NCBI RefSeq assembly: GCF_011299615.1
Contig: NZ_CP049861.1
Location: forward strand, 1,054,001-1,118,000
Reading direction: 5' to 3'
From: Erysipelothrix sp. HDW6C
GTDB taxonomy: Bacteria > Bacillota_I > Bacilli_A > Erysipelotrichales > Erysipelotrichaceae
Length of the DNA stretch: 64,000 nt
Shown here: positions 40,160 to 49,258 of the stretch, one piece after another
Numbering within the stretch: position 1 is the first letter of the stretch
Layout of the letters: the number at the start of each line of letters is the position of its first letter
Made by a program: the position numbers and the translations under genes
The notes under the pieces: generated by a model
Database searches by the model: none
What the model saw: the letters and a program-made list of their open reading frames with translations, nothing else
Told to the model about the DNA's origin: nothing

Positions 40160-41890
40160 TTATTTAAATTGGGCATTGTAAATCTCAGAATAGCGTTGTG
40201 ACAGTTCTAAGAGTTCAAGATGGGTTCCTTGTTCTACTATTCTACCATTTTCCAGGACTAAAATTGTATCAGCATTTTGAATTGTAGAGAGACGGTGTGC
40301 AATCACAAGACTCGTTTTGGTTGCGATAAGGGTATCGAGGGAAGCTTGGATGTAGCGTTCGGATTCGTTATCCAATGAGGCAGTGGCTTCATCAAGGATA
40401 AGGATTGGTGCATTTTTTAAGAATACGCGCGCCAAGGCAATGCGTTGTTTTTGCCCGCCGGATAGTTTCATACCACGCTCACCAACCTGTGTATCGAAAC
40501 CGTGTGGGAGTCCCTTGATGAAGGTCAGAATATTCGCGCTCTGTGCAGCTTGAGTTAATGCAGCGTCACTGACATCAATGGCTCCATAGGTGATGTTATC
40601 GCGGATTGTGCCGTCAATGAGGTCAACATCTTGACTGACAACGCCAATGTGGGAGCGGAGTGAGCCGATGCTGTAATCTTTGATGTTGGTGTCATTAATG
40701 AGTATTTGACCAAAGTCGGCTTCGTAAAGTCGGGTTAATAATTTGGTGATGGTTGTTTTCCCAGAACCCGAGGATCCGACCAGTGCAGTGACTTTTCCCG
40801 ATGGAATGGTAAATGAAATATCTGAAAGAACAGGTTGTGCTTCTTCGTATTGGAAGAACACATCGTTGAAGGCGATATCGTTCTTTTCTGAAGAAACTTC
40901 ATATGCCTTGTCATTATTCAGTATTTTTGGATTCACTTGGAGTAATTCTTGAATCCGTTCAAATGAGACGGAAGCTTGTTGGAAACGATTCACCATTGAA
41001 CTGAATGTCTTCATTGGACGCTGTAACAGGTTGAGGTAAGACAGGTATGTCACAACAATCCCAACAGTCATGCTGCCATTCATAACCATAGTTGCTCCAT
41101 AACCCAGCACAATGATTTTTCCCAATGTATCAATTAATGAAATGGATGGACTGTGCAACGCTTGAAGTTCCGTTGCTTTTTCCTGCAGTGCATCATTTTC
41201 TAAAGTGAATGTTCGAAAGCGTTTGGCCTCAAAGTCTTCAGTGACAAAGTTTTTTATCAAAGGAATAATTGTGAGTGTTGTTTGCAAGTGGTGGGTAATC
41301 TTTGAAGAAGATTGTCGTACTTTGCGAAATGCACCTTTAATACGACGATTAAAGAAGCGGTTGGTAAGGTAGAGAAGGGGGAATGTAACACTGATTAATA
41401 AGATCAAGCGCCAATCATTTATTAGAATGAATACGAATACCCATACAAATGTGATGATGTTACCAAGAATAGAAAAGGTGCTCGTTGATATTAAACCTTG
41501 CAATGCACCAATATCGCTGTTGAGTCGGTCCATTATGTCTCCGGTCTTTTGATCTTCAAAGAATTCGAAGTCAAGACTCAAGACATGTTGGTAGAGTTCG
41601 TTGCGTAAGTCACCAACGGTCTTTTGGCTGGCTCGGCTAATGAGAATGGTAGAAAAATAATCAGCGACAGACATAAGGAGTGTAAAACCTCCAAGCATAA
41701 TTAGTTGTGTAACTAAGGCACTAAAGTCCTTGTTGGGAATAACTTTATCGATAATCGTTTGGGTTATTTGTGGAATTTGAAATTGAATTAAGGCAACAAA
41801 TAAGAGGAGTCCGATGGCAATTACAATCGGGAAACTGTATTTGCGTGCTCTTTTATAGGTGTAGTTAATCATGTTTTTTGTAGTCTTCAT
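40160..41890 (-). CDS. ABC exporter (fused permease-ATPase)
   Basis: A 576-residue half-transporter that works as a dimer. Six membrane helices lie in residues 20-310, and the ATPase domain starts near 340 with Walker A G-S-S-G-S-G-K-T, the signature L-S-G-G-Q-K-Q-R, Walker B I-L-I-L-D-E-A-T and the H-loop V-I-A-H-R-L-S. It belongs to the BmrA/MsbA multidrug and lipid group. The substrate is unknown. It is co-transcribed with the TrmB-type regulator. Confidence 0.93.
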   Translation of the reverse strand: MKTTKNMINYTYKRARKYSFPIVIAIGLLLFVALIQFQIPQITQTIIDKVIPNKDFSALVTQLIMLGGFTLLMSVADYFSTILISRASQKTVGDLRNELYQHVLSLDFEFFEDQKTGDIMDRLNSDIGALQGLISTSTFSILGNIITFVWVFVFILINDWRLILLISVTFPLLYLTNRFFNRRIKGAFRKVRQSSSKITHHLQTTLTIIPLIKNFVTEDFEAKRFRTFTLENDALQEKATELQALHSPSISLIDTLGKIIVLGYGATMVMNGSMTVGIVVTYLSYLNLLQRPMKTFSSMVNRFQQASVSFERIQELLQVNPKILNNDKAYEVSSEKNDIAFNDVFFQYEEAQPVLSDISFTIPSGKVTALVGSSGSGKTTITKLLTRLYEADFGQILINDTNIKDYSIGSLRSHIGVVSQDVDLIDGTIRDNITYGAIDVSDAALTQAAQSANILTFIKGLPHGFDTQVGERGMKLSGGQKQRIALARVFLKNAPILILDEATASLDNESERYIQASLDTLIATKTSLVIAHRLSTIQNADTILVLENGRIVEQGTHLELLELSQRYSEIYNAQFK

Positions 41891-41901
41891 AGCACACCTC
41901 C

Positions 41902-41957
41902 TTTAGTAGTTCTGTGAAGTACTACTAAATAATATTTGATTTCTTAAGGCTTGTCAA
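41902..41957 (-). promoter_or_regulatory. Promoter and operator of the ABC exporter-TrmB operon
   Basis: On the minus strand TTGACA (41952-41957), a 17-base spacer and TATTAT (41929-41934) form a near-consensus promoter. Directly downstream, TTTAGTAGT and ACTACTAAA at 41902-41929 form an inverted repeat over the start of transcription, a good repressor site for the TrmB-type protein. Confidence 0.78.
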
Positions 41958-41989
41958 ATAGTTGACATAAATTTCAAGAAAATTTAAGA

Positions 41990-42017
41990 AGAAAAAAACT
42001 ACCAGGATTCTGGTAGT
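41990..42017 (-). terminator. Terminator of the ECF sigma operon
   Basis: On the minus strand ACTACCAG and CTGGTAGT pair around four bases and are followed by a long T-run. Confidence 0.85.
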
Positions 42018-42027
42018 TCTCGTGTCA

Positions 42028-43041
42028 TTAACGTTTATTTCTGTCTTTGAAGTTTTCGATATGAACGTCATCTGGGGCGCCATTAATCATAATTGGCATT
42101 GAAAGTGTGTCATATCCAGTCTGAAGATAGACTTTGAAAATGGGGATAATATAGTCGTTGTCGTTACTGTTTTGATACGCAAAGTGAACAGCTCCAACCG
42201 TATTATTGATATTGGTGTTCGCAAATTCATCATGGATTTGCGTTTGAATTGCTTGTTCAAGTCCGTTTGGAGTGAGTAGGTTCACTTCGCTTTCAACTTC
42301 AAATGGAGCAGGAAGGTCAACCCAAAGGGCGTCTTCAGAATAATAGATCACAACACTTTCTAAAGCAGCGTCATAGGTTGGATTGTTGGGAACAAGTGTG
42401 CGCATATTCATGTCAGCATCGTATTGCTCAGTATAATCCGCGAAATTGACAAAATGAGACAACCAGAGGGGAATGTCTGATTCAGATAGATTGGATAATG
42501 TATCACGAATATGCAGTCCGCCATAAGCATCAATTCTGAGTGATGCGGTTTCGTTGATAATGGCTGTAATATGGCTGAGCTCGGTGTAGCGCATATCGAT
42601 GGATTCAATTTCTTTGTCAATGACCGCAGGGTTGAATCCCATTCGTTCAAGTGTAGTATCTGCTAACGCAATCAAAGCTTCATCAGATAGTCTTTCTTTT
42701 TTGAAAATATACGCAGTTTTTGGATGTTCTTTGGAATCTACAGCATTGGCCTTAATAGTGAGTCCGCCACCCATTCCACTGGGCATGTCGTAATAGATGT
42801 ATTGTGGTTCTTGAGGTGGTGATTTCTTGGGTGGCACATTCTTTACGGGTGGCTCTAAAACAAACTGCCGTCCATCTTGGTTTGTGTTTTGAAACGCCCA
42901 GACAAGGACAATGAGAACAAGTGGAATGAGGACCCAAGCGAGTCGGTAAACATGTTTTGGTTTGCGATCTGCAGTGAGAATGCGATTTTTAAGTGTATCA
43001 TCGGGTTTAATTTCCGAAAATACTCTGAATTTATCCTTCAT
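42028..43041 (-). CDS. Putative anti-sigma factor, membrane-anchored
   Basis: A 337-residue protein I infer to be the anti-sigma factor of the adjacent ECF sigma factor. A cytoplasmic N-terminus of about 31 residues is followed by one membrane helix (32-50), a Pro/Lys-rich linker and a large outer domain. The N-terminus is short and has no zinc-binding ZAS motif. Near its end it has the pattern D-Y-I-I-P-I-F-K-V then I-N-G-A-P-D-D, shared with the protein at 43550. It overlaps the sigma gene by 11 bases. The ATG at 43041 has AAGGAG 9 bases upstream; a TTG at 43050 is the alternative. Confidence 0.72.
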   Translation of the reverse strand: MKDKFRVFSEIKPDDTLKNRILTADRKPKHVYRLAWVLIPLVLIVLVWAFQNTNQDGRQFVLEPPVKNVPPKKSPPQEPQYIYYDMPSGMGGGLTIKANAVDSKEHPKTAYIFKKERLSDEALIALADTTLERMGFNPAVIDKEIESIDMRYTELSHITAIINETASLRIDAYGGLHIRDTLSNLSESDIPLWLSHFVNFADYTEQYDADMNMRTLVPNNPTYDAALESVVIYYSEDALWVDLPAPFEVESEVNLLTPNGLEQAIQTQIHDEFANTNINNTVGAVHFAYQNSNDNDYIIPIFKVYLQTGYDTLSMPIMINGAPDDVHIENFKDRNKR

Positions 43042-43501
43042 GTGTTTCAACTCCTTCCAATGTTTCTTTGAGATAGTCGCGTCCCCGTACCATGCGCTTT
43101 TTTACAGCATCAATTGATAGATTCAAAAGTTGTGCAATCTCCGCTTGTGAATAATCTTCATAGTAATAGAGATACAGAACTTCGCGGTATTTTTGTGGGC
43201 AGCTTAGAATAAGTGAAAAATCATCCTTATTTTCATGCATCGAAAACTGTGCAATCAAGTCATCATCAATGATTGTCTTGCGCCAACTAAAGCGTAAGAG
43301 TTGAAGGCATTCGCGCCGTGCGACAACATAGAGCCAATTTTTGATGTGATCACGGTTATCAATCTTTTGTTTGTACAGTTTAATAAAGGTATCCTGTGTG
43401 CAATCTTGTGCATCGTGATGGTTCTTTACATAGAGTACACAAAAACGATAGATTGCATCTGTATGGAGTTCCACCATTTCGGTGAAGAGTGTTTCATTCA
43501 T
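43031..43501 (-). CDS. ECF-family RNA polymerase sigma factor
   Basis: A 156-residue sigma-70 family protein with only regions 2 and 4. Region 2 shows A-Q-D-C-T-Q-D-T-F-I-K-L-Y (the -10 binding helix) and W-L-Y-V-V-A-R-R. Region 4 shows Y-R-E-V-L-Y-L-Y-Y-Y-E-D-Y-S-Q-A-E-I-A-Q-L-L, the helix-turn-helix that reads the -35. The ATG at 43501 has AAGGTGG upstream. It sits between two membrane proteins and should be released by an outside signal. The ECF group is not clear by eye. Confidence 0.92.
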   Translation of the reverse strand: MNETLFTEMVELHTDAIYRFCVLYVKNHHDAQDCTQDTFIKLYKQKIDNRDHIKNWLYVVARRECLQLLRFSWRKTIIDDDLIAQFSMHENKDDFSLILSCPQKYREVLYLYYYEDYSQAEIAQLLNLSIDAVKKRMVRGRDYLKETLEGVETHEG

Positions 43502-43549
43502 CGGAAGTACCACCTTTATCATAGTATAAGTCATCAACGTGCAATTGTG

Positions 43550-44437
43550 TTAACGTTTTTCGCCCGATTCATCACTCCAAGCACCATTGGAACAAAGCTT
43601 AAGCTCACAGTCTTCTGGTGCGGCATTAACAAGCAAAGTCGAAAGTGTATCTGCCAAAGTGTCACGAACACGAACTGCATAGACAGGAACAATCATGTCA
43701 TTGTACGGAACATCAATGTATTGTAGTTCACTGTCAATGATTTGGAAATCATCAGGGAGATATCCGATGCCAATAGATTCAAAAGCACCCGATTCTAGAG
43801 CATCTTGAATCTTGCTGGGGTCGAGACCTGCAACAGTTGTTTGTGCGACAATTTGGCCAGGGATACTTATCGTGAAATGATTTTCTTGATCGTTATGGGA
43901 AATGACGATTTTTCGCTCAAGTATTGTGTTTTCATTAGATATTTCTTTAATAAGGTACTCTTGATAACCATTGTCAAACGACTCAACAATCTCAAAATCA
44001 TCAAAGAGGTAGGTTTGTACCCATTTTTCTTCGAAAATTGTATTCAGTGATACGCGACGGTCCATCAGTTCTTTACGAATTGAGAAGCTTCCATCGCGAT
44101 TTACTGTGATACTGTCTTGTGCTTCAAGTTCTGGTAAGACAACTGAGATAGGCTCGGGATCCAAGGTGCCCGGTTCAATTCTTCGCACATTGTTGAAATA
44201 TTGTAAGTCACACTCAGACGTATAGATCCGCAAATCCGCCGCTTCACCGAGTTCATAGAGACGGTCAATCATCGCTTCTGCTTTCAGAACTTCCTTGTGA
44301 TAAATGATAATGTCTTCTTGTTGGGTCTCTGCTTCTGTTGCGGGGTCAAGAAGAAAGCAAAATGAAGTTAGAATAATTGCAATCAGAATGCAAAAACAAA
44401 GAATTCGAGGGGCATGAAACTGTTGTTTTTCTTTCAT
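43550..44437 (-). CDS. Membrane-anchored protein of the ECF operon, paralogue of the anti-sigma outer domain
   Basis: A 295-residue protein I do not recognise. A hydrophobic segment at about 11-30 is a signal anchor, and the rest should be extracytoplasmic. The end carries M-I-V-P-V-Y-A-V then T-L-S-T-L-L-V-N-A-A-P-E-D, which resembles D-Y-I-I-P-I-F-K-V ... T-L-S-M-P-I-M-I-N-G-A-P-D-D in the protein at 42028. Both also hold an R-D-T-L-(S/A)-x-T/N-L-S-like piece. AAGGAG lies before the ATG. It is the first gene of the operon, 48 bases before the sigma gene, and may be part of the signal-sensing complex. Confidence 0.68.
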   Translation of the reverse strand: MKEKQQFHAPRILCFCILIAIILTSFCFLLDPATEAETQQEDIIIYHKEVLKAEAMIDRLYELGEAADLRIYTSECDLQYFNNVRRIEPGTLDPEPISVVLPELEAQDSITVNRDGSFSIRKELMDRRVSLNTIFEEKWVQTYLFDDFEIVESFDNGYQEYLIKEISNENTILERKIVISHNDQENHFTISIPGQIVAQTTVAGLDPSKIQDALESGAFESIGIGYLPDDFQIIDSELQYIDVPYNDMIVPVYAVRVRDTLADTLSTLLVNAAPEDCELKLCSNGAWSDESGEKR

Positions 44438-44486
44438 AACTAATCTCCTTTATACCCTTACTATGCATACGGATATAAAAAAGTGC

Positions 44487-44516
44487 CAAAAAAAAGAGAA
44501 GTTTTATAACTTCTCT
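44487..44516 (-). terminator. Terminator of the dioxygenase operon
   Basis: On the minus strand AGAGAAGTT and AACTTCTCT form a stem followed by a T-run. Confidence 0.82.
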
Positions 44517-44526
44517 AAAAAATATT

Positions 44527-44922
44527 CTATTTTGATTCGTTTCGGGCATATACAGCAAGGACACAGTCTTCGACAACATTCAATCCAATGTCATTCGCTT
44601 TTTTAACTAACGCGTCGCTTACAGTTCCAGGTTGTAACCAGATTGTATGGATGCCTTTTGCTTTAACGGCATCGAGATAATCATAACCAATGGTTGGGTT
44701 GACAACAAATACTGCAACGTCAATATCGTGGTCAATTGCTTCAATGGAATCGTAGACAACTTCATCACCCAATGTTCCCAACGTAGGATGAACTCCAAAT
44801 GAACGTTTTCCTTTGTTCTTTAAAAGTTCATGAATGCGATTTGAGAATTTGGTTTGATCGTTTGTTAAACCAATAACAGCATAGTTCTTATTACTTAAAA
44901 GTACATCATATGGATTATTCAT
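44527..44922 (-). CDS. CoA-binding domain protein (YccU-like)
   Basis: A 131-residue Rossmann-fold protein of the CoA-binding family. The start Y-A-V-I-G-L-T-N-D, the middle V-A-V-F-V-V-N-P and W-L-Q-P-G are typical, as is the late E-D-C-V-L-A-V with a conserved Cys. The function in the cell is not established. It is the last of three genes and overlaps the hydrolase gene by 8 bases. Confidence 0.85.
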   Translation of the reverse strand: MNNPYDVLLSNKNYAVIGLTNDQTKFSNRIHELLKNKGKRSFGVHPTLGTLGDEVVYDSIEAIDHDIDVAVFVVNPTIGYDYLDAVKAKGIHTIWLQPGTVSDALVKKANDIGLNVVEDCVLAVYARNESK

Positions 44923-45523
44923 TTTCTAGCTCCTTTTCAAACCATTGTTTGATATCGTCGAGTTCGAATTGACGCATGCGATGATCGAGATCGTATATCT
45001 TGTGCGTTACATCTGCACCGTTGGCTTGCAAACGTTGCTCAAGTGCCAAAGCTCCCTCAAATGGAATTATATCATCAAAACGTCCGGAGTGGATAAGGAT
45101 GGTCATATCTTTCAAAGGAAGTTCACGTGTCGCAATCTCCATATTCATCGGTCTGAGTAAAATTGCTTTTTCAAAAGGTGTTTCAACTTCTAAAAGCATT
45201 GCTTCAATGGTGTTTGCACCATTTGAGAACCCTAAGGCCCACATTTCACCGAGGTTGTATTGTTTTTTTAAGGTGTTCACAACGTCAAGTAAGTTTGGAA
45301 CACGATCCAACATATCTTGCTCATCCATGAGCTGTGTTTCATTGGAAACTTTGCAAAAGCGACGCATGCCATTGACGACAACATCACCGCGTAATGAAAG
45401 ATGATTCATTGTAGGTGCGACCATCCGGGCTACTGGTAAAAGCACCGTCTCATCACCACCCGTACCGTGAAAAAGGACTAGGGTTTTGTCACTTCCGTTA
45501 TCAAAAAATACATGTTCTATCAT
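44915..45523 (-). CDS. Alpha/beta hydrolase, carboxylesterase type (MhqD-like)
   Basis: A 202-residue esterase of the phospholipase/carboxylesterase group. It shows the oxyanion region L-F-H-G-T-G-G-D-E near residue 18, the nucleophile elbow G-F-S-N-G-A-N (Ser), a catalytic Asp in G-R-F-D-D-I-I-P and the His in D-L-D-H-R-M. It lies 12 bases after the ring-cleaving dioxygenase gene. In Bacillus subtilis mhqO and mhqD form such a pair that handles quinones and related electrophiles, and I infer the same here. Confidence 0.85.
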   Translation of the reverse strand: MIEHVFFDNGSDKTLVLFHGTGGDETVLLPVARMVAPTMNHLSLRGDVVVNGMRRFCKVSNETQLMDEQDMLDRVPNLLDVVNTLKKQYNLGEMWALGFSNGANTIEAMLLEVETPFEKAILLRPMNMEIATRELPLKDMTILIHSGRFDDIIPFEGALALEQRLQANGADVTHKIYDLDHRMRQFELDDIKQWFEKELENE

Positions 45524-45535
45524 AAATTTATAACC

Positions 45536-46504
45536 TTACTTTCTATAGTTTACGCGTTTGGTATTAAAAGGACTGACTGTTTCTTCAATCTCTAAGCGTT
45601 GATCTTCGAGAAATGGTGGAAGACTTAATTTCTCACCCAGAGTCTCGAGTGGTTCGTCTACTGTGAAACCGGGGGTATCGGTTGCAAATTCAAAGAGTAT
45701 GCGTCCGACCCGTGTATACAATGATTGAAAGTAGTGACGTTCCACAAAACCAGAGTTTGGATACATGTTCTTACGCATCTGTTCCGCGCGCATATCTAAT
45801 TGTACACGGTCTTCAACGCGAAGTGCAATATGGTGCACGCTTCCGTATCCTGGCAGTTCATCTTGAGACCTTTGATCAATAATTACATGGATGGATGATG
45901 AGTTTCCACCATCAGCGGTTTCAAAGCGTGTGATGCCATCTTCCATGCCGACATTCTTAAATCCAAGCATATCTACAAGGAATTGTTCTTGTGTTTCAAT
46001 ATGACGTACTGTTACTTCTACAGTACCCAGGCCAACAATTGCATATGCATCGGGAACATCACTCCATTGGTTTGCCACTCCCGGCGCAAAGCCACCTTTG
46101 TTGCCTTCATCTGAAAGCAAACGCAGACGCAAACCGTCAATGTCTTCAAAGCGGAGTCCTTTGGTACCAAATAACGTATCAATGGGTTGATGAGGCACTC
46201 CAAATTCTTCAAAACGAGTTTGCCAATAGGTTAATGCAGCGTCGCTTGGAACCCGTAAACCAATTGATGTGACGGCATTGGTGCCGCGAATTGTTTTTCG
46301 TGTATTCGGGAAGTCAAAAAATGTGATATCATTTCCCGCTGATGCGTTTTCATCACCAAAGAAAGTATGGTAGGCGGTGACGTCATCTTGGTTGACAGTT
46401 TTCTTTAAGAGTCGCATTCCCATGACTTTGGTATAAAAATCATAGTTTGCCTGTGCATTGCTTGTTACATTTGTTATGTGGTGATAACCGGATATTGTTT
46501 TCAT
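45536..46504 (-). CDS. Ring-cleaving dioxygenase (MhqO-like, glyoxalase fold)
   Basis: A 322-residue protein of the vicinal oxygen chelate family with two glyoxalase-like modules. The first metal His is in G-Y-H-H-I-T-N near residue 8. Others are in V-H-H-I-A-L-R near 225, and a Glu in I-L-F-E-F-A-T near 275. These bind iron for cleavage of hydroquinone-type rings. The sequence is close to MhqO. It is the first gene of a three-gene operon with GGAGA before the ATG. A quinone-sensing MarR regulator (MhqR) is not in the window. Confidence 0.9.
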   Translation of the reverse strand: MKTISGYHHITNVTSNAQANYDFYTKVMGMRLLKKTVNQDDVTAYHTFFGDENASAGNDITFFDFPNTRKTIRGTNAVTSIGLRVPSDAALTYWQTRFEEFGVPHQPIDTLFGTKGLRFEDIDGLRLRLLSDEGNKGGFAPGVANQWSDVPDAYAIVGLGTVEVTVRHIETQEQFLVDMLGFKNVGMEDGITRFETADGGNSSSIHVIIDQRSQDELPGYGSVHHIALRVEDRVQLDMRAEQMRKNMYPNSGFVERHYFQSLYTRVGRILFEFATDTPGFTVDEPLETLGEKLSLPPFLEDQRLEIEETVSPFNTKRVNYRK

Positions 46505-46762
46505 AGTGTGGATCTCCTTTTAAGTATAGATGTATCATATCGTGTTCAAAAAACACCTTCAAGCAATATGACCTAGTTAATAAGTATGTTAAAGATGAAA
46601 ATCTAATGTTAAGCGTTTCACAGAGTTCGCCATAACGATAAACGTTAAATAATTGATGTTACACTGTTACATTTCGGAATTTGTGGTTAAAATGATGTTT
46701 TTGAGGCGAAGTCATTTCTTAGATATGTTTTAATTAGAATAGATTTGAAGGGTGGTGGGTTT

Positions 46763-47128
46763 ATGCTCGTTGTTTTTGATAGCCTAACGGGTCAAGGGGA
46801 AAGATTTGCGTCACGTTTAAACGAAGATACAATAAATATTCTTGATTATAATGGTGAAGATGACGAATTGTTTTTAGTAACACGATCATGGGATTTTGGA
46901 AAAGTCACAGACGAAGCCATAGAATTTCTTGATCAGTATGCCAACAAAGTTGTTGGAATGGCTGTTAGCGGAAATCGCAATTGGGGTACCAATTATGGTG
47001 CAGCAGGAGATAAAATTCACGCACAATATGGCGTGAAACTCGTGCTAAAGTTCGAAGGATCGGGCTTTAGTAAGGACGTTGAATACGTTCAAGACTGGAT
47101 TCATAATTATAAGGAGGGAAATGTATGA
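46763..47128 (+). CDS. nrdI: Class Ib ribonucleotide reductase flavodoxin NrdI
   Basis: A 121-residue FMN flavodoxin that delivers oxidant to build the manganese-tyrosyl radical in NrdF. The FMN loop D-S-L-T-G-Q-G-E-R-F and the later A-V-S-G-N-R-N-W-G-T-N-Y-G are the NrdI signature. The ATG at 46763 is chosen by family length; six extra residues from 46745 have no better ribosome site. It overlaps nrdE by 4 bases. Confidence 0.94.
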   Translation: MLVVFDSLTGQGERFASRLNEDTINILDYNGEDDELFLVTRSWDFGKVTDEAIEFLDQYANKVVGMAVSGNRNWGTNYGAAGDKIHAQYGVKLVLKFEGSGFSKDVEYVQDWIHNYKEGNV

Positions 47129-49239
47129 CAGTACAATCAAAATCAAATCAAATACCTGAGTGGGTAATTCTAAATAATCAAATCCTAGATGGCGATGGAA
47201 ACATCAAAGATCTTAATAAAGATAAGGAAGCTGTGCGTTCTTATTTCTTAAACTACGTAAATAAACACACACAATTCTTCCATTCATTGGAAGAGAAAAT
47301 CGATTATATGTTGGAAAATGAATATTATGAGCGCGAGTTCTTTGAAAAATATTCATTTGATCAAGTTAAGGCCATTTATGACCTTGCATATGCTGCGAAA
47401 TTCCGTTTCCCAACATACATGGGGGCATTCAAGTTCTACAATGACTATGCAATGAAGTCCAACGATGAACGTCGTGTATTCTTGGAACGCTATGAAGATC
47501 GTTTATCAGTAATTGCACTTTATCATGCCGATGGTGATTTTGAGCTTGCCCAACGTTTGATCAAGTCGTTGATAGCACAAGATTTTACACCTGCTACACC
47601 AACATTACTTAATACTGGAAAGAAAAAACGCGGTGAGTTTGTGTCATGTTTCCTCCTCGAGGTCGATGACTCATTGAATGATATTGCGCGTGTTCAAGAA
47701 TTTGCAATGCAACTTTCGAAATTAGGTGGTGGTGTTTCTATTAACCTTACGAACCTTCGTGCTAAGAGTGAAACAATCAAAGATATACCCGGTGTTGCTA
47801 AAGGTGTTGTTGGGGTTGCGAAGCTTCTTGATAATGCGTTCCGTTATGCGGATCAAATGGGACAACGTCAAGGTGCCGGTGCTGTATATTTGAATGTGTT
47901 CCACAGTGATATTGAAGACTTCTTGTCGACAAAGAAACTGAATGCGGATGATGATGTTCGTGTTAAAACATTATCAATGGGTGTTGTTATGCCCGATAAG
48001 ATGGTTGAGTTGGCACGTGAAGATAAAGATATGTACGTATTCTATCCACACACAGTTCAAAAAGAATATGGATTGAATTTCGCAGATATCGCAATTGACA
48101 TGGACAAATGGTATGACAAACTTGTTGATAATCCTAAAGTTCGCAAACGTAAAATTAATCCACGTAAACTCTTTGATATGATTGCTCAACTTCAAGGGGA
48201 ATCGGGTTACCCATACATTATGTATGCAGACAACGTAAACAAAGAAAATCCTCTTGCAGATCCAATTAAGTTCTCAAACTTGTGTACTGAAATTCTTCAA
48301 CCATCAATCGTCTCCAGTTATGCAGACTACAACGATCGTGAGAATGATCAAATTGGTTTGGATATTTCATGTAACCTTGCTAGTGGTCATATGGGAAATA
48401 TGATCAAAAATAATACAATTCAAGAAACTGTATACGCTGCTATGGAAATCATGAACTCTGTTTCAAACAAAACAAACATTGCTCATGTTCCAGCAGTTGC
48501 CCGTGCAAACAATATTATGCGCTCAGTTGGTTTTGGTATCATGGGTCACCATGGCTTCATTGCTGAGAACTATATTGCATATGGAAGTCCTGAAGATATT
48601 GATTTAATTGATGTATTCTTTAGCTTAATTAACTTCTACAGCTTGAAACATTCAATGGAAAAAGCAAAAGAAACAGGATTGCGCTTCTATGGCTTTGAAC
48701 GTTCGAAATATGCTGATGGATCATACTTTGAGGACCGTGGTCCTGTACTTCCAACACTAGATGTTGTGAAAGAGATTCTTGCCGATGTTGTGATTCCAAC
48801 CCAAGAAGAATGGACACAATTAAAAGATGATGTGATGACTTTTGGTCTTTACAACTCTAACCGCCTTGCAGTTGCTCCAAATGGTTCGATTGCTTATGTT
48901 ATGAGTGCAACACCATCGTTAACACCTATCAAGCAAATTGTTGAAGAACGTACCTATGGAAACTCAAAAACATATTTCCCAATGCCAGCATCGGATGTTG
49001 CAGGATTTATGTATGAATCAGCCTACGCAATGGATAATTACAAAGTTATCGATGTCATTGCGACAGCGCAAAAACATGTTGACCAAGGAATTTCATTTGA
49101 ACTTTGCATTCAATCCGATGAAACAACACGTAACTTACAAAAATACTATCTCTACGCACACTACCAAGGGATAAAGACACTATACTACACACGTACACAA
49201 AAACTTCGTATTGAAGAGTGCGAAAGCTGTGCGGTTTAA
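47125..49239 (+). CDS. nrdE: Class Ib ribonucleoside-diphosphate reductase large subunit
   Basis: Reduces ribonucleoside diphosphates to deoxy forms. The 704 residues contain the substrate-site cysteines (F-V-S-C-F-L-L and I-S-C-N-L), the P-N-G-S-I-A-Y loop and a C-terminal C-E-S-C pair that is reduced by NrdH. There is no N-terminal ATP cone, as usual for NrdE. ATGA overlap with nrdI gives coupled translation. Confidence 0.97.
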   Translation: MTVQSKSNQIPEWVILNNQILDGDGNIKDLNKDKEAVRSYFLNYVNKHTQFFHSLEEKIDYMLENEYYEREFFEKYSFDQVKAIYDLAYAAKFRFPTYMGAFKFYNDYAMKSNDERRVFLERYEDRLSVIALYHADGDFELAQRLIKSLIAQDFTPATPTLLNTGKKKRGEFVSCFLLEVDDSLNDIARVQEFAMQLSKLGGGVSINLTNLRAKSETIKDIPGVAKGVVGVAKLLDNAFRYADQMGQRQGAGAVYLNVFHSDIEDFLSTKKLNADDDVRVKTLSMGVVMPDKMVELAREDKDMYVFYPHTVQKEYGLNFADIAIDMDKWYDKLVDNPKVRKRKINPRKLFDMIAQLQGESGYPYIMYADNVNKENPLADPIKFSNLCTEILQPSIVSSYADYNDRENDQIGLDISCNLASGHMGNMIKNNTIQETVYAAMEIMNSVSNKTNIAHVPAVARANNIMRSVGFGIMGHHGFIAENYIAYGSPEDIDLIDVFFSLINFYSLKHSMEKAKETGLRFYGFERSKYADGSYFEDRGPVLPTLDVVKEILADVVIPTQEEWTQLKDDVMTFGLYNSNRLAVAPNGSIAYVMSATPSLTPIKQIVEERTYGNSKTYFPMPASDVAGFMYESAYAMDNYKVIDVIATAQKHVDQGISFELCIQSDETTRNLQKYYLYAHYQGIKTLYYTRTQKLRIEECESCAV

Positions 49240-49258
49240 TCAAAGGGGGCAACAAAGA

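Noticed and set aside
46505-46762. NrdR box, riboswitch or cre site before nrdI
   Set aside because: I looked for the paired 16-base NrdR boxes and for cre sites and found no acceptable match.
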